DNA of 64,000 bases from Thermostichus sp047461615 (GTDB lineage Bacteria > Cyanobacteriota > Cyanobacteriia > Thermostichales > Thermostichaceae). Below are positions 17,323-25,749 of this stretch, one piece after another. The notes beneath the pieces were generated by a model that was given only the letters and a program-made list of their open reading frames with translations, searched no databases and was not told the origin of the DNA. The translations under genes and the position numbers were made by a program. How positions within the stretch are numbered: position 1 is the stretch's first letter; each line of letters starts with the position of its first letter. Location: positions 22,910 to 86,909 of the forward strand of contig NZ_JANSHI010000012.1 in NCBI RefSeq assembly GCF_047461615.1, in the 5' to 3' direction.

Positions 17323-17792
17323 GAGAGACCTAGCAGGGTGCGGTTGGTTTCCAGAATTGGCTGGATTAAGGCAAACTCCGCCGGGGTAAGGTACTTGGCA
17401 ATCACCTCCTGCAGAAGGCGGTAGGTGGCCTCGCAACTGCGCTGCGTGCGAAAGGCCCGCATCAAGGTCTGAAACCAGTAGAGGAATCGCTCCTTGTAGC
17501 GCTGCTCATCGTCCAAAAGCATGGCCAAAGCGGAAAGACGCAAAACCCGCACTGTGTCTGCCTTCCACTTGTTGCTGAAGTCCTCTATCCCCCGCATGAG
17601 CAAGTAGGGATCCAAGGCGCGCAGCTTGGCCTCCACCTCGCCGACAATCTGGGCTTCCGCCGCTTGAATTTTGCGGTAGGCGCTTAGCCGCAACTCAAAA
17701 GAAGCTAGGTAGGCCTCCATGAACTGCATCTCCTCATCTCGGAGATAGCGTCCGTCGGCGGCCAGGCTCAATTGGCGCAGTTGGGTCAGCAT
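17319..17792 (-). CDS. Phycobilisome-like (globin-fold) protein of unknown role
   Basis: A 157-residue protein of the phycobiliprotein-like family widespread in cyanobacteria. LAADGRYLRDEEMQFMEAYLASFELRLSAY resembles the helix E-type start of phycobiliproteins (landmark residues), and the rest is helical, with LRLSALAMLLDDEQRYKERFLYWFQTLMRAF resembling the core helices. The only cysteine is in RSCEATYR near residue 120, not in the usual bilin-attachment context, so it probably carries no bilin at the normal site. It may act in phycobilisome assembly, turnover or stress response; that is inference. It is convergent with ftrV and divergent from ftsH. Confidence 0.75.
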   Translation of the reverse strand: MLTQLRQLSLAADGRYLRDEEMQFMEAYLASFELRLSAYRKIQAAEAQIVGEVEAKLRALDPYLLMRGIEDFSNKWKADTVRVLRLSALAMLLDDEQRYKERFLYWFQTLMRAFRTQRSCEATYRLLQEVIAKYLTPAEFALIQPILETNRTLLGLS

Positions 17793-17962
17793 CGGGATAC
17801 CAGAGGAATACAGGAGGGCATTCGCTTGCTTCTAAGCCTAGCGGCAGAAGGTGTGCCATTTGATTTCCGCTGGCTTCTCAGCTAGGTTAATATTAGTTAA
17901 TAGTCTGCCGGTGGGCCCAGGCACCATCGAATAGAAAGCACCCTTTGGGAGGAAACACTTCC

Positions 17963-19876
17963 GTGAGTCAGAAAAGTAAAAACAAAAAATGGAGGAGTGC
18001 CGGCTTGTATGCCTTGCTGGCCATCGTCTTGATCTCGCTGGCCACAACCTTCTTCGGCACCCGCCCGGCTGAGCGCCTGGAGATCAGCTACTCGGATCTC
18101 ATGAGCCGCGTAGAGCGGGGCGAGGTCAGCAAGGTTTTGGTTGAGGTTACCCCTGATGGCCGCCAAATTGCCATTGCCGACGCGGAGATCAACAGCCGCG
18201 CCACTCGAGTGCAGGTCAATCTGCCCCCCCTCACTCCCGACTTTGAGAACACCTTGCTTGCCAAAGGAGTAGAACTGGCAGTGCGCCCTGTTCAGGATGA
18301 GGGTTTGCTGGGGCGCATCTTTAGCACCTTCCTTCTACCTGTTTTGCTGCTGCTGGGTCTGTTTTTCCTGCTACGGCGAGCCCAGAATGGCCCTGGCAGT
18401 CAAGCGCTTAACTTCGGCAAGTCGAGGGCGCGGGTGCAGATGGAGCCCAAAACCCAAGTTACCTTCAACGATGTGGCAGGTGTAGACCAGGCCAAGCTGG
18501 AGCTGGCGGAGGTGGTAGACTTTTTGAAAAACCCTGAGCGCTACAACGCTCTCGGGGCAAGGATCCCGCGAGGGGTGTTGCTGGTCGGCCCTCCAGGCAC
18601 CGGCAAAACTCTCTTGGCCCGCGCTGTGGCTGGGGAGGCAGGGGTGCCCTTCTTTTCCATTTCCGGCTCCGAGTTTGTGGAGATGTTTGTGGGGGTAGGA
18701 GCCTCGCGCGTGCGGGATCTATTCGAGCAAGCTAAGCAAAATGCCCCCTGCATTGTCTTTATCGACGAGATCGATGCCGTTGGTCGGCAGCGGGGAGCGG
18801 GTTTGGGAGGTGGCAACGACGAGCGGGAGCAAACTCTCAACCAGCTACTGACCGAGATGGATGGCTTTGAGGGCAACTCCGGTGTCATTGTTATTGCAGC
18901 TACCAACCGACCCGATGTGTTGGATGCAGCGCTGCTGCGACCGGGGCGCTTTGACCGCCAAGTAACGGTGGACCGCCCTGACTTCCAAGGCCGCCTGGAG
19001 ATCCTCAAGGTGCATGCCCGTGGCAAAACCCTGGCCGCCGATGTGGATTTGGAGAAGTTAGCCCGCCGTACCCCTGGGTTTACGGGGGCGGATCTAGCCA
19101 ACCTGCTCAACGAGGCAGCCATCTTGGCGGCCCGCCGCAACCTCACGGAGATCTCGATGGACGAGATCAACGACGCGGTGGATCGAGTACTAGCTGGCCC
19201 AGAGAAGAAGGATCGCCTTATGAGCGAGCGGCGCAAGGAGCTGGTGGCCTACCACGAGGCGGGCCACGCCCTGGTGGGAGCCCTCTTGCCCAACTACGAT
19301 CCCATCCAAAAGGTCACCATCATCCCTCGCGGCCAGGCGAGCGGCCTTACCTGGTTTGTGCCCAACGATGACGACATGGGCCTGACTAGCCGTGCTCATC
19401 TCAAAAACATGATGACTGTCGCCCTAGGCGGACGGGTGGCCGAAGAGGTGGTTTATGGCGAGGCAGAGGTGACTACGGGGGCAGCCAGCGACCTGCAGCA
19501 GGTAGCCCGTATTGCCCGCAACATGGTGACTCGCTTTGGCATGAGCGACCGCCTAGGCAATGTGGCCCTGGGCCGCCAGTACGCCAACATCTTCCTAGGT
19601 CGCGAGATTGCTGCCGAGCGGGACTTCTCCGAAGAGACAGCAGCCCTTATCGACGAGGAAGTGCGGCGTTTAGTCAACGAAGCCTACCAGCGGGCTACCT
19701 ATCTCATCCGGGAGAACCGCGCTCTCTTGGATCGCATTGCCCGTCGCCTGGTGGAGGCGGAAACCATCGACGGGGAAGAGCTACAGGCAATCATCGAGAG
19801 CTCTGAAGTGGTGATGCTGCCACCTGAGGAGGAGGAGCCGGTGAGCTTGCCAGTGGCCCTCAACGTCAACGCTTAG
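17963..19876 (+). CDS. ftsH: ATP-dependent zinc metalloprotease FtsH
   Basis: Membrane-bound AAA protease; in cyanobacteria such enzymes degrade damaged photosystem II D1 protein. It has an N-terminal membrane segment at about residues 11-30, a lumenal or periplasmic domain, a second segment (LPVLLLLGLFFLL, near 125), the AAA domain with Walker A GPPGTGKT, Walker B CIVFIDEID and the second-region-of-homology arginines, and the protease domain with zinc motif HEAGH. GTG at 17963 is preferred to the TTG at 17945 because GGGAGG sits just upstream of it, giving 637 residues, the usual length. A terminator-like hairpin follows. Confidence 0.95.
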   Translation: MSQKSKNKKWRSAGLYALLAIVLISLATTFFGTRPAERLEISYSDLMSRVERGEVSKVLVEVTPDGRQIAIADAEINSRATRVQVNLPPLTPDFENTLLAKGVELAVRPVQDEGLLGRIFSTFLLPVLLLLGLFFLLRRAQNGPGSQALNFGKSRARVQMEPKTQVTFNDVAGVDQAKLELAEVVDFLKNPERYNALGARIPRGVLLVGPPGTGKTLLARAVAGEAGVPFFSISGSEFVEMFVGVGASRVRDLFEQAKQNAPCIVFIDEIDAVGRQRGAGLGGGNDEREQTLNQLLTEMDGFEGNSGVIVIAATNRPDVLDAALLRPGRFDRQVTVDRPDFQGRLEILKVHARGKTLAADVDLEKLARRTPGFTGADLANLLNEAAILAARRNLTEISMDEINDAVDRVLAGPEKKDRLMSERRKELVAYHEAGHALVGALLPNYDPIQKVTIIPRGQASGLTWFVPNDDDMGLTSRAHLKNMMTVALGGRVAEEVVYGEAEVTTGAASDLQQVARIARNMVTRFGMSDRLGNVALGRQYANIFLGREIAAERDFSEETAALIDEEVRRLVNEAYQRATYLIRENRALLDRIARRLVEAETIDGEELQAIIESSEVVMLPPEEEEPVSLPVALNVNA

Positions 19877-19903
19877 GTCTCTCTCGCTGGAGGCGAGGCG
19901 GGG

Positions 19904-19937
19904 GATCCCTGCTTTCCAGGCAGGGATCTCAAGTTTT
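19904..19937 (+). terminator. Hairpin terminator after ftsH
   Basis: GATCCCTGC at 19904-19912 pairs perfectly with GCAGGGATC at 19920-19928 around a 7-base loop. Five T residues follow at 19933-19937 after a short gap. It lies between the ends of the convergent ftsH and glgP genes. The T run is not immediate, so termination strength is uncertain. The stem includes one of the abundant GGATCC palindromes. Confidence 0.6.
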
Positions 19938-19951
19938 TCGAGGAGGCTGTC

Positions 19952-22153
19952 TTAGTCGACGACAGCCGAGCCCGACAAGAGGCGGCTCACCTCTGTTTCG
20001 GTGGCCCGAGGCTCGTACATCTTCACCACGTATTCAGCCACCATGCGGTCGGTGTTGAAAACCGGGTTGAGCGTGCGGATCGCCTCCTTCATGCGGGCAA
20101 CCCAGCGGCGCGGGATCCCCTTTTCATCCCGCTCGTAGAACATGGGGATGATCTCGTACTCCAACACATCGTAGAGGGAGTTGGCATCCAGTTCATCTTG
20201 GATGGCGGGATCTAGGCCTTCAATGGCTTGTCCAATGGCCCAGCCGTTGCGACCGTTGTAGCCCTCAGGCCACCACCCATCCAAAACCGAGAGGTTGAGC
20301 CCGCCGTTGAAGCCCACCTTTTGCCCAGAGGTGCCCGAAGCTTCAAGAGGGCGCCGCGGGGTGTTTAGCCACAGATCCACCCCTTGGATCAAGTTGCGGC
20401 TGACGTAGGCATCGTAATTTTCAATAAAGGCAACCCTGTGGGCCACCTCAGGCCGATTTGACCATTCGACTACCCGTTGGATGAGGCGCTTACCCTCTTC
20501 ATCTCGCGGGTGAGCCTTGCCAGCAAAGATAATTTGCACAGGGTATTCTTTGTTGGTGAAGATGCGGGTAACCCGCTCCAAATTCCGCAAGATGAGGTCT
20601 CCTCGCTTGTAGGTGCTAAAGCGCCGGGCAAACCCAATCGTCAGGATCTTGGGATCCAGCAACTGGTTGACAGCCTGAATGCGCTCGTTGCTCTCTCCGC
20701 GGCTGCGCCGCGCCCGCAACACCCGGTGACGGGTAAAAGCCACCAGCCGCTCCCGCAGGGCTTCTTTGCACCGCCATAGTTCCTCATCAGGTATTTCCTC
20801 TACCTTGGCCCACAGCTCCGGGTCGGATACCCGCTCGGGCCAGTCGGGACCTAGGTATTGGTTGTAGAGGTTCCAGAAAAGAGGAGCAACCCAGGTGCGG
20901 GCGTGAACCCCATTGGTAATGGAGCCAATGGGCACCTCATCCACGGAGCGCTCTGGGTAGAGCACATGCCACATCTGGCGTGAGACCCGACCATGCAACT
21001 GGCTTACTCCGTTAGCCGCACGTGCGTAGCGCAAAGCCAGCACCGTCATGTTGAAGGGCTCCCAGGGATCCCCGCCGCGCCGCGCTCCCAGAGCCAAAAA
21101 CTGCTCCCGCGTCAGGCCTAGTTGCGGCCAGAAAGAGGCAAAGAACGCATCCATCTCGCTGGGGCTGAAGGCATCGTGGCCAGCCGGCACCGGCGTGTGA
21201 GTGGTGAACACACATTTCTCCCGCACCTTGGCCTCTGCTGCCTCAAAGGGCGTGCCCCGCGCCACCTCCTCCCGCAGCAGCTCCAGGGTTAGGAAGGCGG
21301 AATGCCCCTCGTTCATGTGGTAGACCATGGGATCCAAGCCCAGCTGGCGCAGCAGCCGTACCCCGCCAATGCCGAGGACGCACTCCTGGGCAAGGCGCGT
21401 GTCGGTGCTGCCGCCATAGAGGTGGGCGGTGATCCAGCGGTCAATAGGATCGTTCTCCGGCAGGTTAGTGTCTAAGAGGAAAAGGGGAACCCGGCCCACA
21501 TCGACCCGCCAGGCGCGCACCTTGACCAACCGCTGCCGCATTGACAGCTCCACCAGCAGGGGGCTGCCATCTGGCCGCCGCACCAGCGTCAGGGGCAGGG
21601 AGTCAACCTCACAGTCTTCGTAGAGCTCCCCTTGCCAGCCACTGATGTCGAGGCGCTGTTGGAAATAGCCTTGACGGTAGAGCAACCCCACGCCCACCAT
21701 CGGCACCCCTAGATCGGAGGCGGATTTGAGGTGATCGGCGGCCAGCATGCCCAGGCCACCGGAGTAGATCGGCAAGGACTCGTGTAGACCGTACTCAGCG
21801 CAGAAATAGGCAATAGGGCGCTGCCAGTCGTAGGTTTTCATGGTGCGCTTGGCCCAGGTATCCTCAGCTGCCATGTACTTGCGATAGGCTTGCACCATCC
21901 GATTGAGGGTGTTGAGATAGTTGACATCGGTGGCCAAGGCCGCCAAGCGCAAGTAAGAAACCTCCTCCAGCATGCGCACTGGATTGTGGGAGGTTTTTTC
22001 CCAGAGGGCAGGATCCATTTCCCGGAAAATGGTGAGGTGATCCGGGTTCCAAGTCCACCAGTAGTTGCGGGCAATCTCGCACAAAGGGGCAAGCGCCGGC
22101 GGCAGGGCCGGGCAACGTTCGGGAAAAGCAGAGGCTAGAGCAGCAAGGGACAT
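19952..22153 (-). CDS. glgP: Alpha-glucan (glycogen) phosphorylase
   Basis: Releases glucose-1-phosphate from glycogen, using pyridoxal phosphate. It belongs to the short type of glycosyltransferase family 35 proteins that start with a DUF3417-like region (IARNYWWTWNPDHLTIF). Landmarks are FCAEYGLHESLPIYSGGLG, the active-site segments IGSITNGVHARTWV and FARRFSTYKRGDLIL, and the phosphate-binding EASGTSGQKVGFNGGLNLSVLDGWW (landmark residues), where the family Met is Gln. ATG at 22153 is taken; an upstream in-frame start at 22252 would add 33 residues unlike the family. The product feeds the phosphoglucomutase at 47985-49616. Confidence 0.92.
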   Translation of the reverse strand: MSLAALASAFPERCPALPPALAPLCEIARNYWWTWNPDHLTIFREMDPALWEKTSHNPVRMLEEVSYLRLAALATDVNYLNTLNRMVQAYRKYMAAEDTWAKRTMKTYDWQRPIAYFCAEYGLHESLPIYSGGLGMLAADHLKSASDLGVPMVGVGLLYRQGYFQQRLDISGWQGELYEDCEVDSLPLTLVRRPDGSPLLVELSMRQRLVKVRAWRVDVGRVPLFLLDTNLPENDPIDRWITAHLYGGSTDTRLAQECVLGIGGVRLLRQLGLDPMVYHMNEGHSAFLTLELLREEVARGTPFEAAEAKVREKCVFTTHTPVPAGHDAFSPSEMDAFFASFWPQLGLTREQFLALGARRGGDPWEPFNMTVLALRYARAANGVSQLHGRVSRQMWHVLYPERSVDEVPIGSITNGVHARTWVAPLFWNLYNQYLGPDWPERVSDPELWAKVEEIPDEELWRCKEALRERLVAFTRHRVLRARRSRGESNERIQAVNQLLDPKILTIGFARRFSTYKRGDLILRNLERVTRIFTNKEYPVQIIFAGKAHPRDEEGKRLIQRVVEWSNRPEVAHRVAFIENYDAYVSRNLIQGVDLWLNTPRRPLEASGTSGQKVGFNGGLNLSVLDGWWPEGYNGRNGWAIGQAIEGLDPAIQDELDANSLYDVLEYEIIPMFYERDEKGIPRRWVARMKEAIRTLNPVFNTDRMVAEYVVKMYEPRATETEVSRLLSGSAVVD

Positions 22154-22444
22154 AGGATAGATACCTGGGGCGGCGGAGTTTGATTGTACTTGGTAAGCGT
22201 TTCTAACTGATTTTAGATTCAGCAGGATCTCTACAACCTGCAGTAGCTCCAAGCCAGATTTCCTCAGCCTTTATTATCCCAGCAGCTCAGCTTTCAATCT
22301 CAAAGAGGGCCACTGGCCAGTCTTCGGCCCGTCTGGAGAGATGGCGCTGCATCAGGCTAACAGAGGGTAATTGCCACAAGCTCGGAAAAGCTTTAGCTGC
22401 CTTCGCTACCAAATGAGTTCTTCCGATAGGAGCTCCCACTGAAC
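22154..22444. other. Spacer upstream of glgP
   Basis: About 290 bases between the SpoIID-like gene and glgP, both on the minus strand. No gene is supported; it should contain the glgP promoter. No strong hairpin or repeat was noticed. Confidence 0.35.
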
Positions 22445-23617
22445 CTAGCGTCCCTCCACCACGGCCAAGCTGGTGTTGCGGTAGTAGTGGCTGAGGATCT
22501 GTTGGTAGGAGTAGTTTTGGCTAGCCAGGGCGGCAGCTCCCCACTGGCTCATGCCCACTCCGTGCCCGTAGCCGCGCCCTTGGATCTCGAAGAAAGCAGG
22601 GAAGCTTGCCCTAGCAGGAGTCAGGCTGGCGGTGGTGGCTGTCTCCCCACGCGGGCTGATGGTGATCATTGTGCTGCGCAACCCCAGGGCCTTGCGAAAC
22701 TCGTTACCCCTGATGTCTTTACTGCCCTGGGATCCCACTAGGCGCAGGGTAATGGCCCGTCCCCAAGGGGAGCTGCGCAGGATCTCGATGGAACGGATGG
22801 CACCGATCCCGTCGGCCAACTGCTGGATCTGGTGAGCAGGAATGGTGGCCGTCCAGCTAAACACGGGCGAGTGGTGATCGAAGTCGGGCACCCCCTGCAA
22901 GTAGGGCCGCGACTCCAGCCAAACATTGCCGGCATCGTCTGTGTGCCCCCCACTGGAGGAGTGGAAAACAGCGTTGATCAACTGCCCCTGGTGGACGAGA
23001 ACCTGCCCGGCCGTCTCGCGGGCCGCTGCTTGGGTGCGGTTGGATTCAGCCGCCACCCCCTTGTAGACCTGCCAATCGACGCCATTTCCGATGTCAAAAG
23101 GCTGGTGAGAACGGCGACTGCGATGGTAGAGGGCATAGGTGCGGGAGGCCACGGCTTGGGCTTTGAGGGCCTCCATCGGGAAACGGTGACCCATCTCGCT
23201 GCCCACCACGCTGGAAACGTAGTCCTCCAAACCCACTTGATTGATAGCGATCACTCCCCTCTCGCCGGGGATCAGCTCTGCCCAGCCGCGGTACCAGTTC
23301 TGGTCAATGAACACCAGCCCCTCCGGCTCCGTAGGCTGGAGATAGAGGCGCTCTGCCTGGTGACCAGCTACGCTTACTGCTGAGCCTACCCGAATGGCCT
23401 GAAGGGGCTGCATGGCCGGGATCTCAGCTAGCAGCTGGCCTTGGGGGTTTAGGAGACGGGCCGGAGTAGAGCTGCCAAGCCTAACCTGTGGCTTGTTGAC
23501 GGCAATGCCCACCCGCAGCAGCACCCGCGCCTGAACTGGGAAGGTCAAGCAAAGCCAAGCCCAAACCAGAAAGCCAGCTAGCCGAGCTAGTGGAGCAGAA
23601 AACTGCTTTTCAGGCAC
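22445..23617 (-). CDS. SpoIID/LytB-domain secreted protein
   Basis: A 390-residue exported protein with a signal peptide (LAGFLVWAWLCLTFPVQA). The SpoIID domain starts at about residue 115. Typical landmarks are VGLEDYVSSVVGSEMGHRFPMEALKAQAVASRTYAL (landmark residues), FHSSSGGHTDDAGNVW, and GRGYGHGVGMSQWGAAALA near the end. In Bacillus, SpoIID is a lytic transglycosylase acting on denuded glycan strands; cyanobacterial homologues presumably act on peptidoglycan in the periplasm. GTG at 23617 is chosen since GGAGG lies just upstream; a GTG at 23635 is the alternative. Confidence 0.85.
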   Translation of the reverse strand: MPEKQFSAPLARLAGFLVWAWLCLTFPVQARVLLRVGIAVNKPQVRLGSSTPARLLNPQGQLLAEIPAMQPLQAIRVGSAVSVAGHQAERLYLQPTEPEGLVFIDQNWYRGWAELIPGERGVIAINQVGLEDYVSSVVGSEMGHRFPMEALKAQAVASRTYALYHRSRRSHQPFDIGNGVDWQVYKGVAAESNRTQAAARETAGQVLVHQGQLINAVFHSSSGGHTDDAGNVWLESRPYLQGVPDFDHHSPVFSWTATIPAHQIQQLADGIGAIRSIEILRSSPWGRAITLRLVGSQGSKDIRGNEFRKALGLRSTMITISPRGETATTASLTPARASFPAFFEIQGRGYGHGVGMSQWGAAALASQNYSYQQILSHYYRNTSLAVVEGR

Positions 23618-23744
23618 AGCCCCTATCCTCCGCACGAGACTACTTGGAAGCAGAAAACCTCCCGATTGCCCGCAAAGCTGGCCAACCCGTTATGACGATA
23701 TATCAAAAACTGCCTGCAGAGGCACCTTCTTGGGTTCTCGCTCC

Positions 23745-24266
23745 TCACAAAGAGCTCCCCCGCCGGCGGCTAAACCACTCCTGCAACAGACGACGACACT
23801 CAGCCTCGCAGACCCCCCCGATGACTTCTGGGCAATGGAAGCTGGCAGCAGAAGCAGGCAAGTTGAGCACGCTGCGCAGTGCGCCGGCCTTGGGATCGTC
23901 AGCACCATAGATCACCTGGGCCAGCCGCGATTGGCTAATCGCCCCCGCACACATGGGGCAGGGCTCCAGGGTCACGTACAGCCGGCAGCCCTGCAACTGC
24001 CAATCGCCCAGGCGCTGCCCCGCCTGCCGCAGGGCCAAAATCTCTGCGTGGGCCGTGGGATCCCGATCCCGCTCCCGCCGGTTGCCGCTCAGGGCCAGCA
24101 ACTCTTCCCCTGGCCCGACCACCAGAGCTGCCACGGGCACCTCGCCCGCCTCCCCCGCTTGCCTAGCTTCTTCTAGAGCTAACTGCATCCAGGCGCGGTG
24201 GCGCTGCCACGGATCCCGCTCCTGGGGCAAAAAAGAGGGGATCTTGCCCAAATTGCCGATCGTCAT
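23745..24266 (-). CDS. tadA: tRNA-specific adenosine deaminase
   Basis: Converts adenosine 34 of tRNA-Arg(ACG) to inosine. The cytidine-deaminase-type zinc site is complete: HAEILALR (His ligand and catalytic Glu) and PCPMCAGAI (two Cys ligands), followed by SRLAQVIYGADDPKAGA. The product is about 173 residues. The start may be ATG at 24266 or the GTG at 24281. It is divergent from the htrA gene. Confidence 0.92.
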   Translation of the reverse strand: MTIGNLGKIPSFLPQERDPWQRHRAWMQLALEEARQAGEAGEVPVAALVVGPGEELLALSGNRRERDRDPTAHAEILALRQAGQRLGDWQLQGCRLYVTLEPCPMCAGAISQSRLAQVIYGADDPKAGALRSVLNLPASAASFHCPEVIGGVCEAECRRLLQEWFSRRRGSSL

Positions 24267-24471
24267 TGAGCGTTTGAGCACTGCTGTTGCCTGCTAGATT
24301 TGCTAAGTTGAGCACAGGGCTCTCACCCATCTAAAGGGTAACGGGGGGCCAGGTAGGATAGGGTATAGAGGCGGGGTTAACCAAGCTGGCCTTAGTCAGC
24401 GGATTGGGTCTAAGCCTTCCCTATCCTTGCATTCGTTTTCTTGGCAATAGGGCTTAGCTGTGGGAGGGATC

Positions 24472-25677
24472 ATGGCGCGGCTTTTACGGCAAACACTTCT
24501 GGCAATGGCTTTGTTTAGCGGCGGCCTCGCCTACGGAGTTTGGCTGTCGTCGCCAAGGGGGCAGGAGTGGCTGCAGCAAACTCCCCTTGCCTCTTGGTCG
24601 CAGCGGACCAGTGAGGGGGTGGGATCCCTTCTGCCTCGCCCCGAGGCTGCCAATTCTGCTGCTCCTGCTGACGCCGTCCGGCCCTCCAATTTTATTGCCG
24701 CGGTTGCCCAAAAGGTGGGGCCGGCAGTGGTGCGCATCGACGCCACCCGCACCGTGGCCAGCCCCCTTGATCCTGAGCTGTTTAACCAGCCCTTCTTCCC
24801 GCAACTGCCGCAAGAGTTCCAGCAGGAAGGCACCGGATCCGGATTCATCATCGACGCCGACGGCTTGATCCTCACCAATGCCCACGTGGTGGAGGGTAGC
24901 GAGCGGGTTAGGGTGCATCTGCTCGATGGGCGCACTTTTGAAGGGAAAGTCAAAGGCTCAGACCCGGTGACCGACATCGCGGTGATCCAGATCGAGGGAG
25001 AAAATCTGCCCACGGTGACCCTGGGCAACTCTGACCAGGTGCGGCCAGGAGACTGGGCCATTGCCATTGGCAACCCACTGGGCCTGGACAACACGGTAAC
25101 GGTGGGGATCATCAGTGCTGTCGGACGCTCCTCTGGGCAAATTGGGGCTGCCAACAAGCGGGTGACCTTCCTGCAAACCGACGCTGCCATCAACCCTGGC
25201 AACTCTGGCGGTCCCTTGCTGGATGCGGAAGGTCGGGTTATTGGGGTGAATACGGCCATTTTCCAGCGGGCTCAGGGTGTTGGCTTTGCCATTCCCATCA
25301 ACCGCGCCATGGAAATTGCCGAGCGGCTGATCCGCGACGGCCGGGTGGAGCACGCCTTCCTGGGTATTCGCATGATTACCCTCAACCCCGATTTGGTAGC
25401 CCGCCTCAACCGTGACCCAGCGCGGCTCAGCCCGCTGACGGTGCAGGAAGGGGTGTTGATTGGGGAGGTGGTTCCGGGCTCGCCGGCTGAGCAAGTTGGC
25501 CTGCGCGAAGGGGATGTCATTGTCGAGATCGACGGCCAACCTATTCGCGACGCCGAGCAGGTGCAGCAGTTGGTGGATGCCGCCGGCGTGGGCAAGACCC
25601 TGACGCTGCGGGTCATCCGCGATGGACAAGTGCGCATCTTCCAGGTGAAAACGGGGGTGCTGCCCCCAGACTTCTAG
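24472..25677 (+). CDS. HtrA/Deg-type serine protease
   Basis: Periplasmic or thylakoid-lumen protease for damaged proteins, close to the cyanobacterial HhoA/HhoB/HtrA group. There is an N-terminal hydrophobic signal-anchor (LLAMALFSGGLAYGVWL). The catalytic triad is visible: His in LTNAHVV (about residue 138), Asp in VTDIAVIQ (about 168) and Ser in NPGNSGGPLL (about 245). One PDZ domain follows (GVLIGEVVPGSPAEQVGLREGDVIVEIDG as landmark). ATG at 24472 follows GGGAGGG and is preferred to an upstream in-frame start. Which of the three cyanobacterial paralogues it corresponds to cannot be settled by eye. Confidence 0.92.
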   Translation: MARLLRQTLLAMALFSGGLAYGVWLSSPRGQEWLQQTPLASWSQRTSEGVGSLLPRPEAANSAAPADAVRPSNFIAAVAQKVGPAVVRIDATRTVASPLDPELFNQPFFPQLPQEFQQEGTGSGFIIDADGLILTNAHVVEGSERVRVHLLDGRTFEGKVKGSDPVTDIAVIQIEGENLPTVTLGNSDQVRPGDWAIAIGNPLGLDNTVTVGIISAVGRSSGQIGAANKRVTFLQTDAAINPGNSGGPLLDAEGRVIGVNTAIFQRAQGVGFAIPINRAMEIAERLIRDGRVEHAFLGIRMITLNPDLVARLNRDPARLSPLTVQEGVLIGEVVPGSPAEQVGLREGDVIVEIDGQPIRDAEQVQQLVDAAGVGKTLTLRVIRDGQVRIFQVKTGVLPPDF

Positions 25678-25749
25678 GGAGCTTTCCAAGCCCTCAAGTC
25701 ATTGATCCCCGTAACAGAATGACTCTAGGAGCGGGGAAGAGGGGTGCGC

